Source: Clarireedia homoeocarpa (taxonomy: Eukaryota > Ascomycota > Leotiomycetes > Helotiales > Rutstroemiaceae). Taken from it: DNA of 42,272 bases. Under the pieces are notes generated by a model. The model was not told where the DNA came from, made no database searches, and saw only the letters and a list, made by a program, of their open reading frames with translations. The position numbers and the translations under genes are program-made. The stretch is from NCBI GenBank assembly GCA_001465935.1, contig LNKV01000094.1, forward strand, positions 1-42,272, in the 5' to 3' direction. Below are positions 9,000 to 20,192 of this stretch, piece after piece (the first letter of the stretch is position 1; the number at the start of each line of letters is the position of its first letter).

Positions 9000-11650
9000 T
9001 TAATTATCAAAGTAAGATAGTGTAATATTGAGGATATTGCGCAGGTCGATAGTAGATTACGTTATAATAAAAGAAATATTATTCAACTATATTTGTGAGA
9101 GTCTACATTCAAGAAGCTTGGTAACGTAGGTTCAGATTAACTATAAACGATTTTATAAAGAGAGAAAAGAAGGAATTCCGTTTTTATAATTATTTATATA
9201 TAGTGGCTCCGCTCTTAGTAATATATAGTAAAGGCTTTATTTAAATCTTTATTATTATAAATTCTATTTATTATATTCCTCTCTTTTTTTTATTTATTTA
9301 TTATCTTTATTATTTCTTTATATATTTTTTACTTTTTATTTCTTTCTTTATTTTTTTTATTTAATTTTTAAATATTATTATATTTTTTAAAACTTTTTTT
9401 ATTTTTTATATTAACTTTATATATTATTTTTATTATTTTTATAAACTTTTTTTAAAACTTTTTTTATTCTATATTATTCTTTTTTTTTATTAATTAATAA
9501 CATTAATAATTATAATTTAATAATAATTTAATTTTTTAAAAACTATTTATTAATTAATTTTAATAATTTAATATAAAATATATTATAGATTTTTAATAAT
9601 ATATTAAACTAGTATATATATATTTTTATAATTTTAATAATTTAACTTTTTATATAATTAATTAATTTTAATATTTTTAAAATTTAATTATATTTTATTT
9701 TTTAATATTATAAATATTTATTCTTTTAAATTATATAAAAGTAATTAAAAGATTAAATATTATTAATTAAAAATAGAGAGTATTATTATAAATTAAATAT
9801 TAATAATTATATAAAGAATCGATTAATATAATAATAAATAATAAATAATAATTAAAGTTAATTAATTAAATTAAATATAAAACTTTATATATTAAAGAAA
9901 TATTATTTATTTATATAAATCTTTATTTTTTATTTATTTTATTAGTTTTATTAAATCTATTAATAAAATTCTTAATAGTATTAATAGAACTAATAAATTA
10001 TTATATAATTAATAATTCAAGATTTTATTAAAAATATTAATTCTAATTAAAATACTTTTTTTTATTTAAATACTATTTTTTAAAAAATACTTTTTATTTC
10101 TTAAATACTTTTTTAATAGAATATTATTTATCTTATAAATATTTTTATTTATTAAAGTATTTTTTCTTTTTTATTTAATATTTAAATCTATAAACTTTTA
10201 TATATTATATTATATTAATATTAAGATTTAGACTTTTAATATAATATATATTTTCTAAGTTTAAGATTCTTTAATTATTATATAATTAGGTTATAATATT
10301 AATATCTTTTAATTTAACTTTTTAATTTATATAACTTTTTTTATATAAATTTTAAAAAGAGATAATAATTTAGATTTAATATTATTATCTAATTAATTTA
10401 ATTTAATTAATTTAATAAATTAAATTATATTCTTTTTAACTATTTTTATTTTAATTAACTATATATTAATATCTTTAAATATATATTTAATATTTTAAAT
10501 TTTATCTATTTAAGTTTAAATCTAAAAAAGATTATAAATTAAATATAATATTTTATATTTAATATTAAATATTATTATAAATCTTTATATTATTATTTAT
10601 TATTAATATTTTTATTAATTAAAGTATTTAATATTATAAAATTATATAAAATATATAATATAAAAGATATAAGTTTAAAGAATAATTTTATATTAAAATA
10701 TTAATAAAATAAACTTTTCTTAAAAATAATTTTTATAATTATTAAATAGAACTATCTTTTAAAATAATTTATTTATATTCTTTTATATAATCTTCTAACT
10801 AATTTATATAAAAAAGTATTTAAATTATTATATAGTAAATTTATTATTTATAAAACTAATTTTTAATAAAATATATATTTTTTTATTAACTTTAGATTAT
10901 TATAATATTTATTATAATTTTATATATTATTTCTTAAATATAATAATTATAAAATAAATAATAATATTATTTATATATATAATCTTTATATATATTATTA
11001 ATTTATAATTTTTAGAAGTTTCTTTATAAATTTTAATAATCTTTATAAAAATTATAATCTTCTAATTTATTAAATATATAAATTATATATTTATTTTATT
11101 TATATTATAAAGATTCTTTATAATAATTTTATATTTAATTAATCTTATCTTTTAATTAAAAAACTATTATTTTATATCTTTTAAATTATATATATTAATT
11201 TATTTATAATTAATCGGTTTTATATAAATAATATAAAAAATAGATATCGATTTAAACTATTATTAAAATTATCTCTAATTAGAAGAATTTATATATAAAT
11301 TATCTTTTATTTTTAAATATATAATAATAATATAAACTTTTTTTTAATTAAATATTAAAATATAAAGTTTTAATTTTAAATCTAATATAAAATAGTATCT
11401 TATTATATTATAAAAAGGATTTAATTATAACTTTTATAATATATTCTTCTATTTATTCTAATATTTATATAATAATATAAAGTTTTATTATTAATTTTAA
11501 ATAAATATATAATTATAGATAATTAATTTTCAAGATATTAATATAATTATATAAGAGCTTTCGGTAAATATTCTTGTTATTCTAATATTATATATACTTA
11601 ACTTTAAATGCAAATCATATATAAAATAATATATTTTTAATGAAAAGTAA
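9000..11650. other. AT-saturated block, probably RIP-mutated repeat
   Basis: From about 9190 to 11640 the sequence is almost wholly A and T, with TpA-rich runs, and no frame stays open for even 60 codons. The change from normal composition is abrupt on both sides. Such blocks are typical of repeat-induced point mutation (C to T, preferring CpA) acting on transposon copies in Pezizomycotina. What the block originally was cannot be read. Confidence 0.8.
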
Positions 11651-11660
11651 GTGAAAAAGT

Positions 11661-11755
11661 TCTTATTTACTTTCGCTTTCTTATTCGCTTTCGCCCACTT
11701 AAGCGCATGCTGGCATGATTAAAGTATAAGTGGGGCCACCCACGATTACATATAT
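11661..11755 (+). repeat. Border repeat, copy A
   Basis: About 90 bases at the right edge of the AT block, containing TTCGCTTTCGCCCACTTAAG, CTGGCATG and AAGTGGGGCCACCCAC. Nearly the same sequence occurs in reverse orientation at 37413-37497, and part of it forward at 37782-37825. It looks like a terminal sequence shared by several elements. Confidence 0.7.
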
Positions 11756-11895
11756 AGTTGTAACCTTCGGCTACCCCGCTTTTCCTGGTCCGCAATCCGT
11801 CGCCGAGAACTCTGTGACTACAGCTCCTAACATTCTTATATACTAATCACTATTCGTCGTTGTTCCACGCGACCCTCGACATTTGTTCTATCAAC

Positions 11896-13063
11896 TCACA
11901 AACATTGCGCGTAGTAGGGATTCGATGTTGAGCATGTTGTCCCGGCGACGCACTTGGTAGGCCCTGTATAGGAGCTGCCACCACACTGGCCGTACTTAGT
12001 CTGTGTCGCGGTACTGCCAGTCGGCGCGCTTGGGGCAGTTGTTGTAATTGACGTCACGCTTGTTGCACTTGAAGAAGTAGTTCCAGCTGTGGTAGTTGTA
12101 GTCGCGCTCGTCAGTCCAAAGAAATCCAGTACCTGAACTTCATGGAACGGGACAAAGTGGCCTACTCCTTGCGCGCTATACCCTACGAGTTTGCTCCCAT
12201 CCCCATAGACAATCTTTGTGTAGCCATTCTCCGGGCTGTTAGTGGAGTTATATGAGAAAGTCAGACCAAATACATTGCTCCATTGGGCAAGTTGGTCTGC
12301 CAAATTCTTATATTTGACCAAAGTATCTGCAGTACCTTCCCAGACCTGTATCTTCGGTCGTTGGCCAGTGTACCCTGGATACTCGCTTCGTGCAAGATCG
12401 CCCCATTGTTGGGGAGTATAGTTTTTCAGTCCATTTGCACAGCTTGTGTCCGAACTCGACGGGGTGGATGATGGCGCGCCCTCCCAGCACGCGGCTGGAA
12501 CTCCAGAGAAGCCAGCGCAGCCGGCGAAGACATCAGGATACGCTGCTGCAAGAACGGAGATCATCATTGCGCCGGAGGATGAGCCAACAGCGAAAACTCT
12601 TGAGGAGTCGCCATGGTACGTTTGAAGAGTATATTGTACCATGCTTACTACTCCATTGCTATCTCCGCCGCCGTCATGAGTCAACGTTGCGTTGCTGGCA
12701 CAATCCCAGCAATTGGAATTCTTCGTAGTCTGGGGATACACCAAGATGAAACCCAGTTGATCGGCATAGGATGGTAAACGGGTAAGGCTATAATATTCTT
12801 GGGCTGATCCGCCACAAGGATGGAGCTGGCCCTGTTAGACCAAAGACAGCAACACCGAAAGCTTCAGGGGCAGAACCTACAGCAACAATGACCGGAGGAG
12901 TAGTGGCTAACTTATTTGGAACGTATATATACATGGAGAGACCAGTCGGATTATTGCCAAAGTTTGATACTTGTTGGAGTGAGGCTGCGTTCACCAATGA
13001 GACGAATCCCAAAATGGCGATCCAGCCAGCAAGAGAGATAATGGAAGACAAAGTTCTTAGCAT
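11896..13063 (-). CDS. Secreted acetyl xylan/feruloyl esterase (CE1-like) with CBM1
   Basis: Secreted esterase that removes acetyl or feruloyl groups from xylan. Exons are 12881-13063 and 11896-12825; the 55-base intron (donor GTAGGT, TCTAAC branch) restores the family motif ALHPCGGSAQEYY. The product has 370 residues. A signal peptide covers about residues 1-26 (ending VNA before ASLQQVSNFG). The nucleophile is Ser144 in GSSSGA, and GVGHFVP holds the likely catalytic histidine. A Thr/Ser-rich linker leads to a C-terminal fungal cellulose-binding module (about 335-370) with YGQCGG and NPYYAQCL. The gene starts about 150 bases from the AT block, a setting common for plant-interaction genes. 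Exact substrate (acetyl or feruloyl) is not decided by sequence. Confidence 0.9.
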
Positions 13064-14077
13064 CTTTAAACTTCCAAAAGATTGCAGGGGAATATTTTAA
13101 CAATGTGCGTGATTTGGATTTTCTCAAACATCTAAATGTGCAAACAGTGTTTAATATATCAAGATTCTGACAGCCCTATTAGGGGGATGACATTGCTGTG
13201 TCTCTATGCCGCATCTCACTGCCGCACTGTTCTCCTCATAACCCTCAATTTCTAACATATTATTGCCGACCATTAGGAGTTTTGACAGAATTATTTAGAG
13301 GTATTAAACATTTCAGCCTGTGTAAACAAGAATGATCAAACCCAGTTTGACGTCAGTTTAGGCTATACAGCCAAGAAATAAACGCAGACCCAACAAGCCA
13401 GATTACCTATTCTGATTCTCGGGAGTTGACTCGGCACTCACTTAATCTAAAATCAGTTGGTTTGGATTGATCCAATATGAGTTAGGGTTGTATCTACAAT
13501 CATTTCAAGACGAACACGAGGCTCAGGTCATCATCACCTTCCACCACCACTCGATACTGGCACCCCGCATGACGAGGCAATCTGCTATTGGGCCAGGATC
13601 GCTTCTCGAGAAACACAGCTCGGCGCCGAATTATAACACATCATCAGCATCTGTATCTGATCCCATGCAATTGGATGTGCCATTAAGGACAGCGCCATCG
13701 CTCCAGTCAAGAAAGAAAAACGACTGTATAATTCTGAACGAAGAGAACCTTCTATGATAGAAATCTGATTGACAAATCATCCTCAGGCCTTGAAGAAAAT
13801 TTGGAGGCGTGGATTGATTGCGATAAAATCTTCTGCAGAGCATATCTAAAACCCAGCTCTTCTCTTCCCCAGTTCTTGTCATATCCCTGTGCACTATCCC
13901 GGAATAAACTACTCACATACCAATCATTCTTCCTACCATGTTATTGATCCCATGCCTTGCTCCCTGCTGCACCTGTCGGAATCTCATAACCCCGCAACTC
14001 TCACTCTCTACATGTTGTATCAACCCACTCAATAGCTTAAACTGCTTTCCACATGCTGCCTTGGGACAATGATACAG
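13064..14077. other. Intergenic region, no supported gene
   Basis: This covers the promoter of the esterase and the region downstream of the zinc-finger gene. A 96-codon frame at 13467-13757 (+) and an overlapping 87-codon frame at 13631-13894 (-) have no recognisable features. Confidence 0.4.
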
Positions 14078-14944
14078 CTAGAGTGCCAAAATGTCAGCAA
14101 AAACCGGGCACGGATATATAAGAAAGGTAGAAGGTTTAAGCAAATAAGCCGACCACCGCTGTTTAAGAACCGCTAGCTCGGAATAGAGAGCGTTTACAAA
14201 GACACGCAACCCAAAGGGAGCGGATATACTAACATTCTGCTCATGTGCAGGGCTATTTAGATGTTTATTCAAAGCACCCAAAGTTGCCGTCTGGCGAGAA
14301 CAAAGATAACATTCGAAGGCATAACCGTTCCATGATCGATTTGTAGCGGTGCTGGTAGTGGAGGAAGGGTAGGTGAGAAGTCGATTGGTGATAACGTGGT
14401 TTTGATCGAGACGACGAATCTCTGCATTGATCTTTTGACGGTTTACGCCGGAAGAACAGCTGCCGGATTCGAGGTGGATGACCACGCCGGAGGCGGTTGC
14501 ATGGGTAGATGTACAAAAGGGACACTTGAGGCTGCTGCCGACGTGGGCTCGGGAATGTTGATGCTGGCACAGAGAAGATTAGTTGCAGATATAAGATTCC
14601 GAGTTCCTTTCAGGATAGTACGGTAGATAATACAGTAGCTTCGAGGACAGATTCTATCTTAAGCGAATGGGATGTAGCTATCGTACCTGCATTAGATTGT
14701 TGGAATTCATGAACATGCGTTTGCACGGAACGCAGTATCGATCCTTGTGTGAAGCAGCATGATGTTGTTCACGAGACTTAGAGGTGTAGAAGCGGGAGTA
14801 ACAGCCATCGCACTCAAATTCCGGTTCGGGTTCTTCTTCGCTGGATGCGTCATACGATTGTCGGTGTGCGTAGCTATTGTTGACATGTTGATTGTAGCTG
14901 TTCTAATTGACGAAATCGCGATTGCATGGGTAGCAGTAGTACAT
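14078..14944 (-). pseudogene. C2H2 zinc-finger protein gene with one premature stop
   Basis: Exons are 14687-14944 and 14078-14563, separated by a 123-base intron with a CAACTAATC branch region. The first finger begins right after the ATG (YYCYPCNRDFVN) but codon 14 is TAG (14903-14905), inside that finger. Reading past it, the same frame stays open to 14078 with further fingers: FECDGCYSRF, YCVPCKRMF followed across the intron by MQHQHSRAH, LKCPFCTST with VVIHLESGSC, and FECYLCSRQ with LNKHLNSPAH. This order resembles a common fungal family of multi-finger proteins of unknown role. The last finger seems degraded. Either the gene is dead by a CAG-to-TAG change, or translation starts at a later ATG, or an upstream exon exists that I have missed. 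Function unknown. Confidence 0.7.
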
Positions 14945-15150
14945 GATGATGTTGAGATTTGGAGATAGCGAGAAAGTGATCAGAGAGAATTGCACGGTTG
15001 ATAGATGGATGCACGAGAATATGGAGTTTAAGAGTGGCAGGGTTGTGTTAAGAGCATAGAAGGAGAAACTGTTATCTAAGACACGTGGTATTGCATTTGC
15101 TTGCGGTTTGAGAGCGGTTTGAGACTAGTGTGGGCTGGGAGCAGTTCCGT

Positions 15151-15204
15151 GGGCAGGTGGGGCAGGTGGGGCAGGTGGGGCAGGTACGGCAGGTGGGGCA
15201 GGTG
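15151..15204. repeat. Minisatellite, 9-bp unit GGGCAGGTG, six copies
   Basis: Six tandem GGGCAGGTG units, one with GGTA and the next with a leading C, about 210 bases upstream of the zinc-finger start. Confidence 0.9.
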
Positions 15205-15260
15205 GGGGATAGAGATCGTGTAACTATGGATAATATGGAGTCTTTTATAGATATCCATCC

Positions 15261-15350
15261 TATGACAAACGCCTTATGGCAAACGCATGGCAAACGCCTT
15301 ATGGCAAACGCATTGTAAACGCATGGTAAACGCCTTATGGCAAACGCCTT
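15261..15350. repeat. Imperfect tandem repeat of ATGGCAAACGCCTT type
   Basis: About seven units of 11-14 bases built on ATGGCAAACGC with or without CTT, including variants with TGTAAACGC and TGGTAAACGC. Confidence 0.85.
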
Positions 15351-15917
15351 TGTTTACCACGAAAATGGTTGTTTGTCTCTTGTTTGTGGTGATTCATTCG
15401 ATCTTACAAGTCTTGCCACCTATTAATGTAACCTTTATTATAGGAGGTGGGAGTAGTACACTCAAGAGTGGGCAGATACACGGACTAACATTTTTCCGAA
15501 CCTGACCTTTCGAAACCTATAAAAACTTTCTGGCAGAGAGACTTGTACAGGAGACTGATGATCGACTACTCTAGTGATTAGCTAGTCTCTATATTCATTT
15601 CAGTCCGTTCTTCCTTCACATAGCATTGCTGTCTTCCTCCTTCTATCAATATTTCGCTTTACGATTTGACCGATATCTAACGAATAGGAAAGAATAGCTA
15701 AGCTATCGATAAGGTGAAATCCTTCGTCGGCAACAGCAATCAGCTAGAGATCACAGCTAGAGATCAGGAGAGGAATTCAAGACAGCAACAAGTAGAAGTG
15801 ACATCTCAAGAAGAGGTAGCAGCTCGACTCAACCAAACATTTCGTCAAACATTTGAATGACCGCCGCCATCATACCCTTCCAAACCTCAATTCACGTCGG
15901 ATCCTCTACCCTAAGCT

Positions 15918-16721
15918 ATGGCGTCTAAAGCATCTGATGCTGGTTTTAAAAGTATATTTGCTAGGTGAAATAGAGCGGTCTGGATGATGCTTTGATCCCT
16001 TGTGCTGACCTTACTTTAGTTCATTTAATGCGAGCAAGTACTCGGACGTAACAATATACCTGGGAAAGTCAAAGATTCCTTTTAAATCGCATCGAATCGT
16101 TTTGGGGAGCCGCTGCCCATACTTTGACGATTTATTGCGAAGCGGATTCAAGGAAGGTATCACAAATGAGATCAGTTTCGAGAAGGACAGCCCGCATGCT
16201 CTTTGGCGAGTGCTTTGCTTTATATATACAGGGGATTATTCCGATGAACCCCCAGAAGTTCTGGTTTCTGAAGGTATGTATTTTATTTCTTATTCCTTTC
16301 TTTCTTTTATTTCATTTTATTTTTATTGTTTTTTTTTTTTTTTTTCTTTTTTTTTCTTTTCTTGTTTTACCAAAACTAAAATAGTATAGGAGATGATCTC
16401 GAGTTACTCAAACACCCACGAGTGTTTGCTCTTGCAGACATGTTTCGAATGGACGAACTAAAGGCACTTTCGTGTAAAAGGTTCAAAGAGCAGCTCCAAA
16501 AACATTGGATTAGCGATACGTTTCCTGACTGTATTCGAGAAGTATATTCAACATCGAATGATCTTGATTGCAATACTATAAGGAAAGCTGTAGTAGATGT
16601 GGTGGTTTTACACAGACACGAACTGATTCGTAAGAAGCAGTTCCAAGAGCTTATTCGGGAAGTAGGGGACTTTGCAGTGGATCTTGTATTGGAAATAACG
16701 GAACATTCATATGAGTCATGA
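15918..16721 (+). CDS. BTB/POZ domain protein
   Basis: Exons are 15918-15964, 16020-16273 and 16390-16721, giving 210 residues; introns are 55 and 116 bases, the second with a very long T run before its acceptor. The BTB core is clear: KYSDVTIYLG, then FKSHRIVLGSRCPYFDDLL, FKE, and a stretch ending VLCFIYTGDY. The following helices (LADMFRMDELKALSCKRF) are the usual BTB continuation. There is no kelch, MATH or zinc-finger domain. Fungal BTB-only proteins of this size are numerous and mostly uncharacterised; substrate-adaptor work for a cullin-3 ligase is possible but inferred. The short first exon fits frame and splice signals and supplies an ATG. Confidence 0.87.
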
Positions 16722-17517
16722 TATAGCAGATGGAATAACCTGATCAAGTGATAATCTCGATTACAGCAAAGTAAACCTAGTCTGGGGCTAGAGTCTCTTG
16801 ATGGTATATTCAAGTTTAGAAATCACCAAGAGACCACAGCAGCCCAAAGAATGGAAACAATTATAAGACTGTCAAATTTGCTACGATCTATGAAATTTTC
16901 AGAAGAATATCTTGAGATTATATAGGTCATATATAGAAATGACCTAACTATAGGCTTGATTCTACTTCCTCACCAAGGACACAAAGGTTAATTTGGCTCC
17001 ATTCGTAGGTATTCACCGCTTTAATAAGGGGTTCTCAGTTCGATTTCTATTCGGAATATCACCAAACTTTGTATCGACGACGATATCTCACTTTCGCTGT
17101 CAAGAGAACAATGATTCCCTTCTTGACTTTGTGAATGCTTTCATTGTAGAAAAGACGGGTGATAGATAGGTGGTAGTAATTAGGTCCTGGTACACACTTA
17201 TGCCCCACTCACTAGCTTTGGAGTCAGTCATTCACTCGATGATATCCTCAGCTTCACACGTAGACTACGAGTCTCCAGAGTTCACATATAGTCAGTCACT
17301 TAGCATTCCGCGTCACATTCAGCATTTCTGGATGTCCAAGTAAGTAGCTTGCCCAACAATCAAGTTGGGCGAGAAGCAAAATGTCTTGGTATTATTAATA
17401 TGTACAACGAAGATAATGTTTATCACCAATCCCTATCCCAAATTTTTTTTCCATCACCTCATGAAGCCATCATATCAAAATAGGCTTGTGACAAGCGCGA
17501 AATCAAAATCCATCTAT
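16722..17517. other. Convergent intergenic region, no gene seen
   Basis: 3' regions of the BTB and expansin-like genes. No repeats or credible frames were noticed. Confidence 0.5.
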
Positions 17518-18592
17518 CTAAGCATCGCACTCATCACTGTCCTCGTAAACGTAGACGACGGATTGAGTAGGCTTTGGTGCCCATGCAAGAGAGCTGCTAG
17601 ATGAAGAGGAAGCAACGGAGGTGACGACTGGAGCTGCGGCGCTAGTCGCAATAACCGATGAGCTGGAGGATGAGGATGAGGATGTGGTTGGGACGGCTAC
17701 TGCAGCTTCGGTGCTGGAGCTAGCTGCCTGCACGGCGGTGGTGGATGGCTCAACCACGGCCGCGGAAGACGAAATCGAGGTAGCTGAAGCCTCGGCGGAG
17801 CTGGTAGAAACTGCATTCGACACAACTTTGGCAGCTCCTCCTGAGCTCGAGCCTGATGAGCCAAAGTTACTGCTGGCAGTAACGACACTTCCTGGAGTAA
17901 CAGCCACATTCTTAACCGTAACGACCGAGCCGCTGATACTGGTGACTCTGACATCCACAGTAGAACCGTAACCGGGCGCGTATTCGAAGAAGTTGTATGT
18001 TTGGCGAGTGGTAGATCCCCAGGTAGCTCCGCCGTCTTTGGAGACCTCGAGTTTGGTTACGCCTTCGGCGGCGTTGACGACTTGCATGCTGAACCAGTTG
18101 GCTGAGACACCTTCTTTGTTGTGGAGTTGGAGGGGGGTGGTGATGGGACAGTCGACGTAGCTCCATGTGACGTCAATGATGCCTTTGGAGAGAGGGGCCA
18201 GGGAAGTGAATGCTGTGGGGTAGAGGTCGAGGTGGTTTGTTCCGCATCCGGGGCACTCATCGGTGATCTATTGGGGGCTGTGTTAGGATATGATAAGACA
18301 CGATATACTGTGGTACAACGGGACTCACCATGGCAGTAATGTTGTTGCCTGATGGGCCAGTGACGACAACACAACGACCGCAGTTGGCGGCATTGTCCCA
18401 GTTCGAGTCCGATAACGCGGTACCGAAAAGGTTCGATGGGAGAGTGTAGGTGGAGAACGAACAAGCACCTCCAGCGGTGTTTCCTCCATAGGTAGTGGCT
18501 TGACCAGTGAGGGCACGCTTGCCAAGAACTGCTCCTTGAGCAATTGAGAGGATGGTTGTGGCGGTTGCCAGAGACTTCATTGAGAAAACCAT
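17518..18592 (-). CDS. Secreted expansin-like protein (DPBB plus CBM63-like domain)
   Basis: Exons are 18329-18592 and 17518-18267 with a 61-base intron, giving 337 residues. A signal peptide of about 24 residues is followed by a double-psi beta-barrel domain with GQATTYGG, GGACSF, GRCVVVTGP and ITDECPGCGTNHLDLYP; the HLDL segment corresponds to the conserved aspartate region of expansins. A second beta domain (about 149-223) includes VSKDGGATW and resembles the carbohydrate-binding half of expansins. A long Ser/Ala/Thr linker (about 224-315) follows, probably O-glycosylated, and the protein ends in a non-repetitive tail, VVYVYEDSDECDA. Such proteins loosen plant cell walls without known hydrolysis. 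The start at 18592 gives the signal peptide; the second Met (MKSLATATT) would also work. Confidence 0.88.
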
Positions 18593-20094
18593 ATTTGCTG
18601 TTTAAGTATTTTGACACGAACGAATCAATCGGAGATTGTGAATGTGACTGGTGCTATAATGACCGTGATAGATAGATAAAAGTATCTACTTTTTTCTTTT
18701 CAAAAGAATGTAGTGTAAAGAGTGTGTTGAAGACTGAAGCTTCGAAATGGGGAATTGATATCGAATCAAATAAAAGTGGCAAACTCGTGAATGATAGATA
18801 GCTAGAAAAAGGAACTTACATCCTGATACCCAAAGGCACAGTACTTAAAGACTTGGAAAATGATGCGAACTAAAGTGCAATATATTTTAAACATGGGTTA
18901 GTTGTCTGCTGCGGGGCGGCTATGCGCCAGGCATCTCCTGATTGCTGACAACATCCTCTCGAGACTCGCGTAGTCCATTTAGGTAGCATTCATTGATTTA
19001 TATTACCTCACGTAGTTTGGTGTGTGACGATTTTCTCTTACCCCATGGTATTTCGGTTTGAAAGCCTTCATCTGAAACGAAGTTAAATCCAACAAGCAGA
19101 GATCGTTCGCAGTAGACTAAGACTTTCGGCTTCAGACGCACTTGTTCTCCGCCACATCAGTCATCTCAATGCAAGTAAGCGAAGCGGGTTCCCCTTAATC
19201 TGCTCGGGCCATCCGGCACCGAATCCTTGCTGGGCCTTTTCATTCGAGGAGAATTCCTTTTGAAGGGCCAAACTTCAAAGTCTGGATCGTTCGGAAGCGA
19301 TTGATGAGTTAATCCAAGCCGTTTGAAAAAGCTTGTTTTATTAATCCTGGAGTTGTTGCTTCGTACCGTTTTCACCCAAGCGGATCTGGGTGCTTCTTCC
19401 TGCGCAGTAATAGACGCCTACTCTGTACTTGGTACAACTTCGTACAACTTCGTACAGTAGGAACTCATAACCAAACGATGGTTACCTGAGCCTAGAGTAG
19501 CTCGGTGCTTGATGGCCTTATATTGCTCAATCCACAATATAAAATTACCTCCATGAACAACTGTGCCTCCTTGGCATACATAACCTTACCGAGTCAGTCT
19601 GCGATCTGCGAGAGAATATCGACGAAGTGATTCTGGTTGTTTGTTTTGATTTCTCCGTGCCAAATCCTCTGCTGGAAGCCGATTGGATTCGGTAGGTTCT
19701 TTCTTGCACGGAATTACTTGTAGGTTGGATTAACCGGTGTAGTCCCGCGTTCTCCCGTTAACGTGTTTCATCAATGTGTTTTTCCTCGACATGTTGCCCG
19801 TCTACCCAATTCCCGTGATAGTTGTAGACTGAGCCAATACATATTTGGACCTTGGAAGACTGTGAAAATGATTAGCAGAGCAAAAATTAAAATTTAAAAA
19901 ATAAAAATAAAATAAAATACGTAAACCTAAAGTTCTTGAAATAATATATAGCTTCATTCGTTTTAAAAAGGCCTCTTCTGAAGTCCTGAATAACCGAAAC
20001 CACATACAATTATCCACTACATCCACCCCAAATTTTGAAAGTAAATATATACCGAAATACGGGCGAAATGCTTCCATCCATTCCTTCAAGGAAC
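18593..20094. other. Intergenic region, no gene seen
   Basis: About 1.5 kb with only short frames. The 69-codon minus-strand frame at 19166-19375 has no features to support it. A small duplication, GTACAACTTC, occurs twice near 19432-19450. Confidence 0.45.
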
Positions 20095-20192
20095 GGTGGT
20101 GTGGTGTAATGGTAGCACGTGACGTTGTGGAATTTCGCACAGAAATTGCATACTGATCCGTTTCAATCTGGGTTCGATTCCCAGCACCGCCA
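20095..20192 (+). tRNA. tRNA-His (GTG anticodon) with a 27-base intron
   Basis: The sequence folds as a cloverleaf. The acceptor stem GGTGGTG pairs with CACCGCC (one U-G). The D arm is GTGT-AATGGTA-GCAC. The anticodon loop is TTGTGG with GTG at 20127-20129. The T arm is CTGGG-TTCGATT-CCCAG, and base 73 is A. The intron, 20131-20157, sits after position 37 as in other nuclear tRNAs and contains CAC that can pair with the anticodon. The anticodon stem TGACG/CGTTT has a U-U mismatch at 27-43, so a slightly different intron boundary is possible. T runs from about 20243 could terminate polymerase III. Confidence 0.78.

Larger units (their letters stand above)
14945..15917. other. Divergent intergenic region with two minisatellites
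   Basis: This separates the divergent zinc-finger and BTB genes. Apart from the two tandem repeats listed separately, I see only promoter-like sequence. Open frames at 15072-15505 are translations of the repeats. Confidence 0.5.

Noticed and set aside
9190..11640. Mitochondrial DNA insertion as the source of the AT block
   Set aside because: No mitochondrial gene or tRNA is recognisable and the block is more extreme than typical fungal mitochondrial coding sequence. RIP is the simpler explanation, though not proven.
15261..15350. CRISPR-like array
   Set aside because: Units are short, adjacent and without unique spacers, and the genome is eukaryotic. It is a minisatellite.
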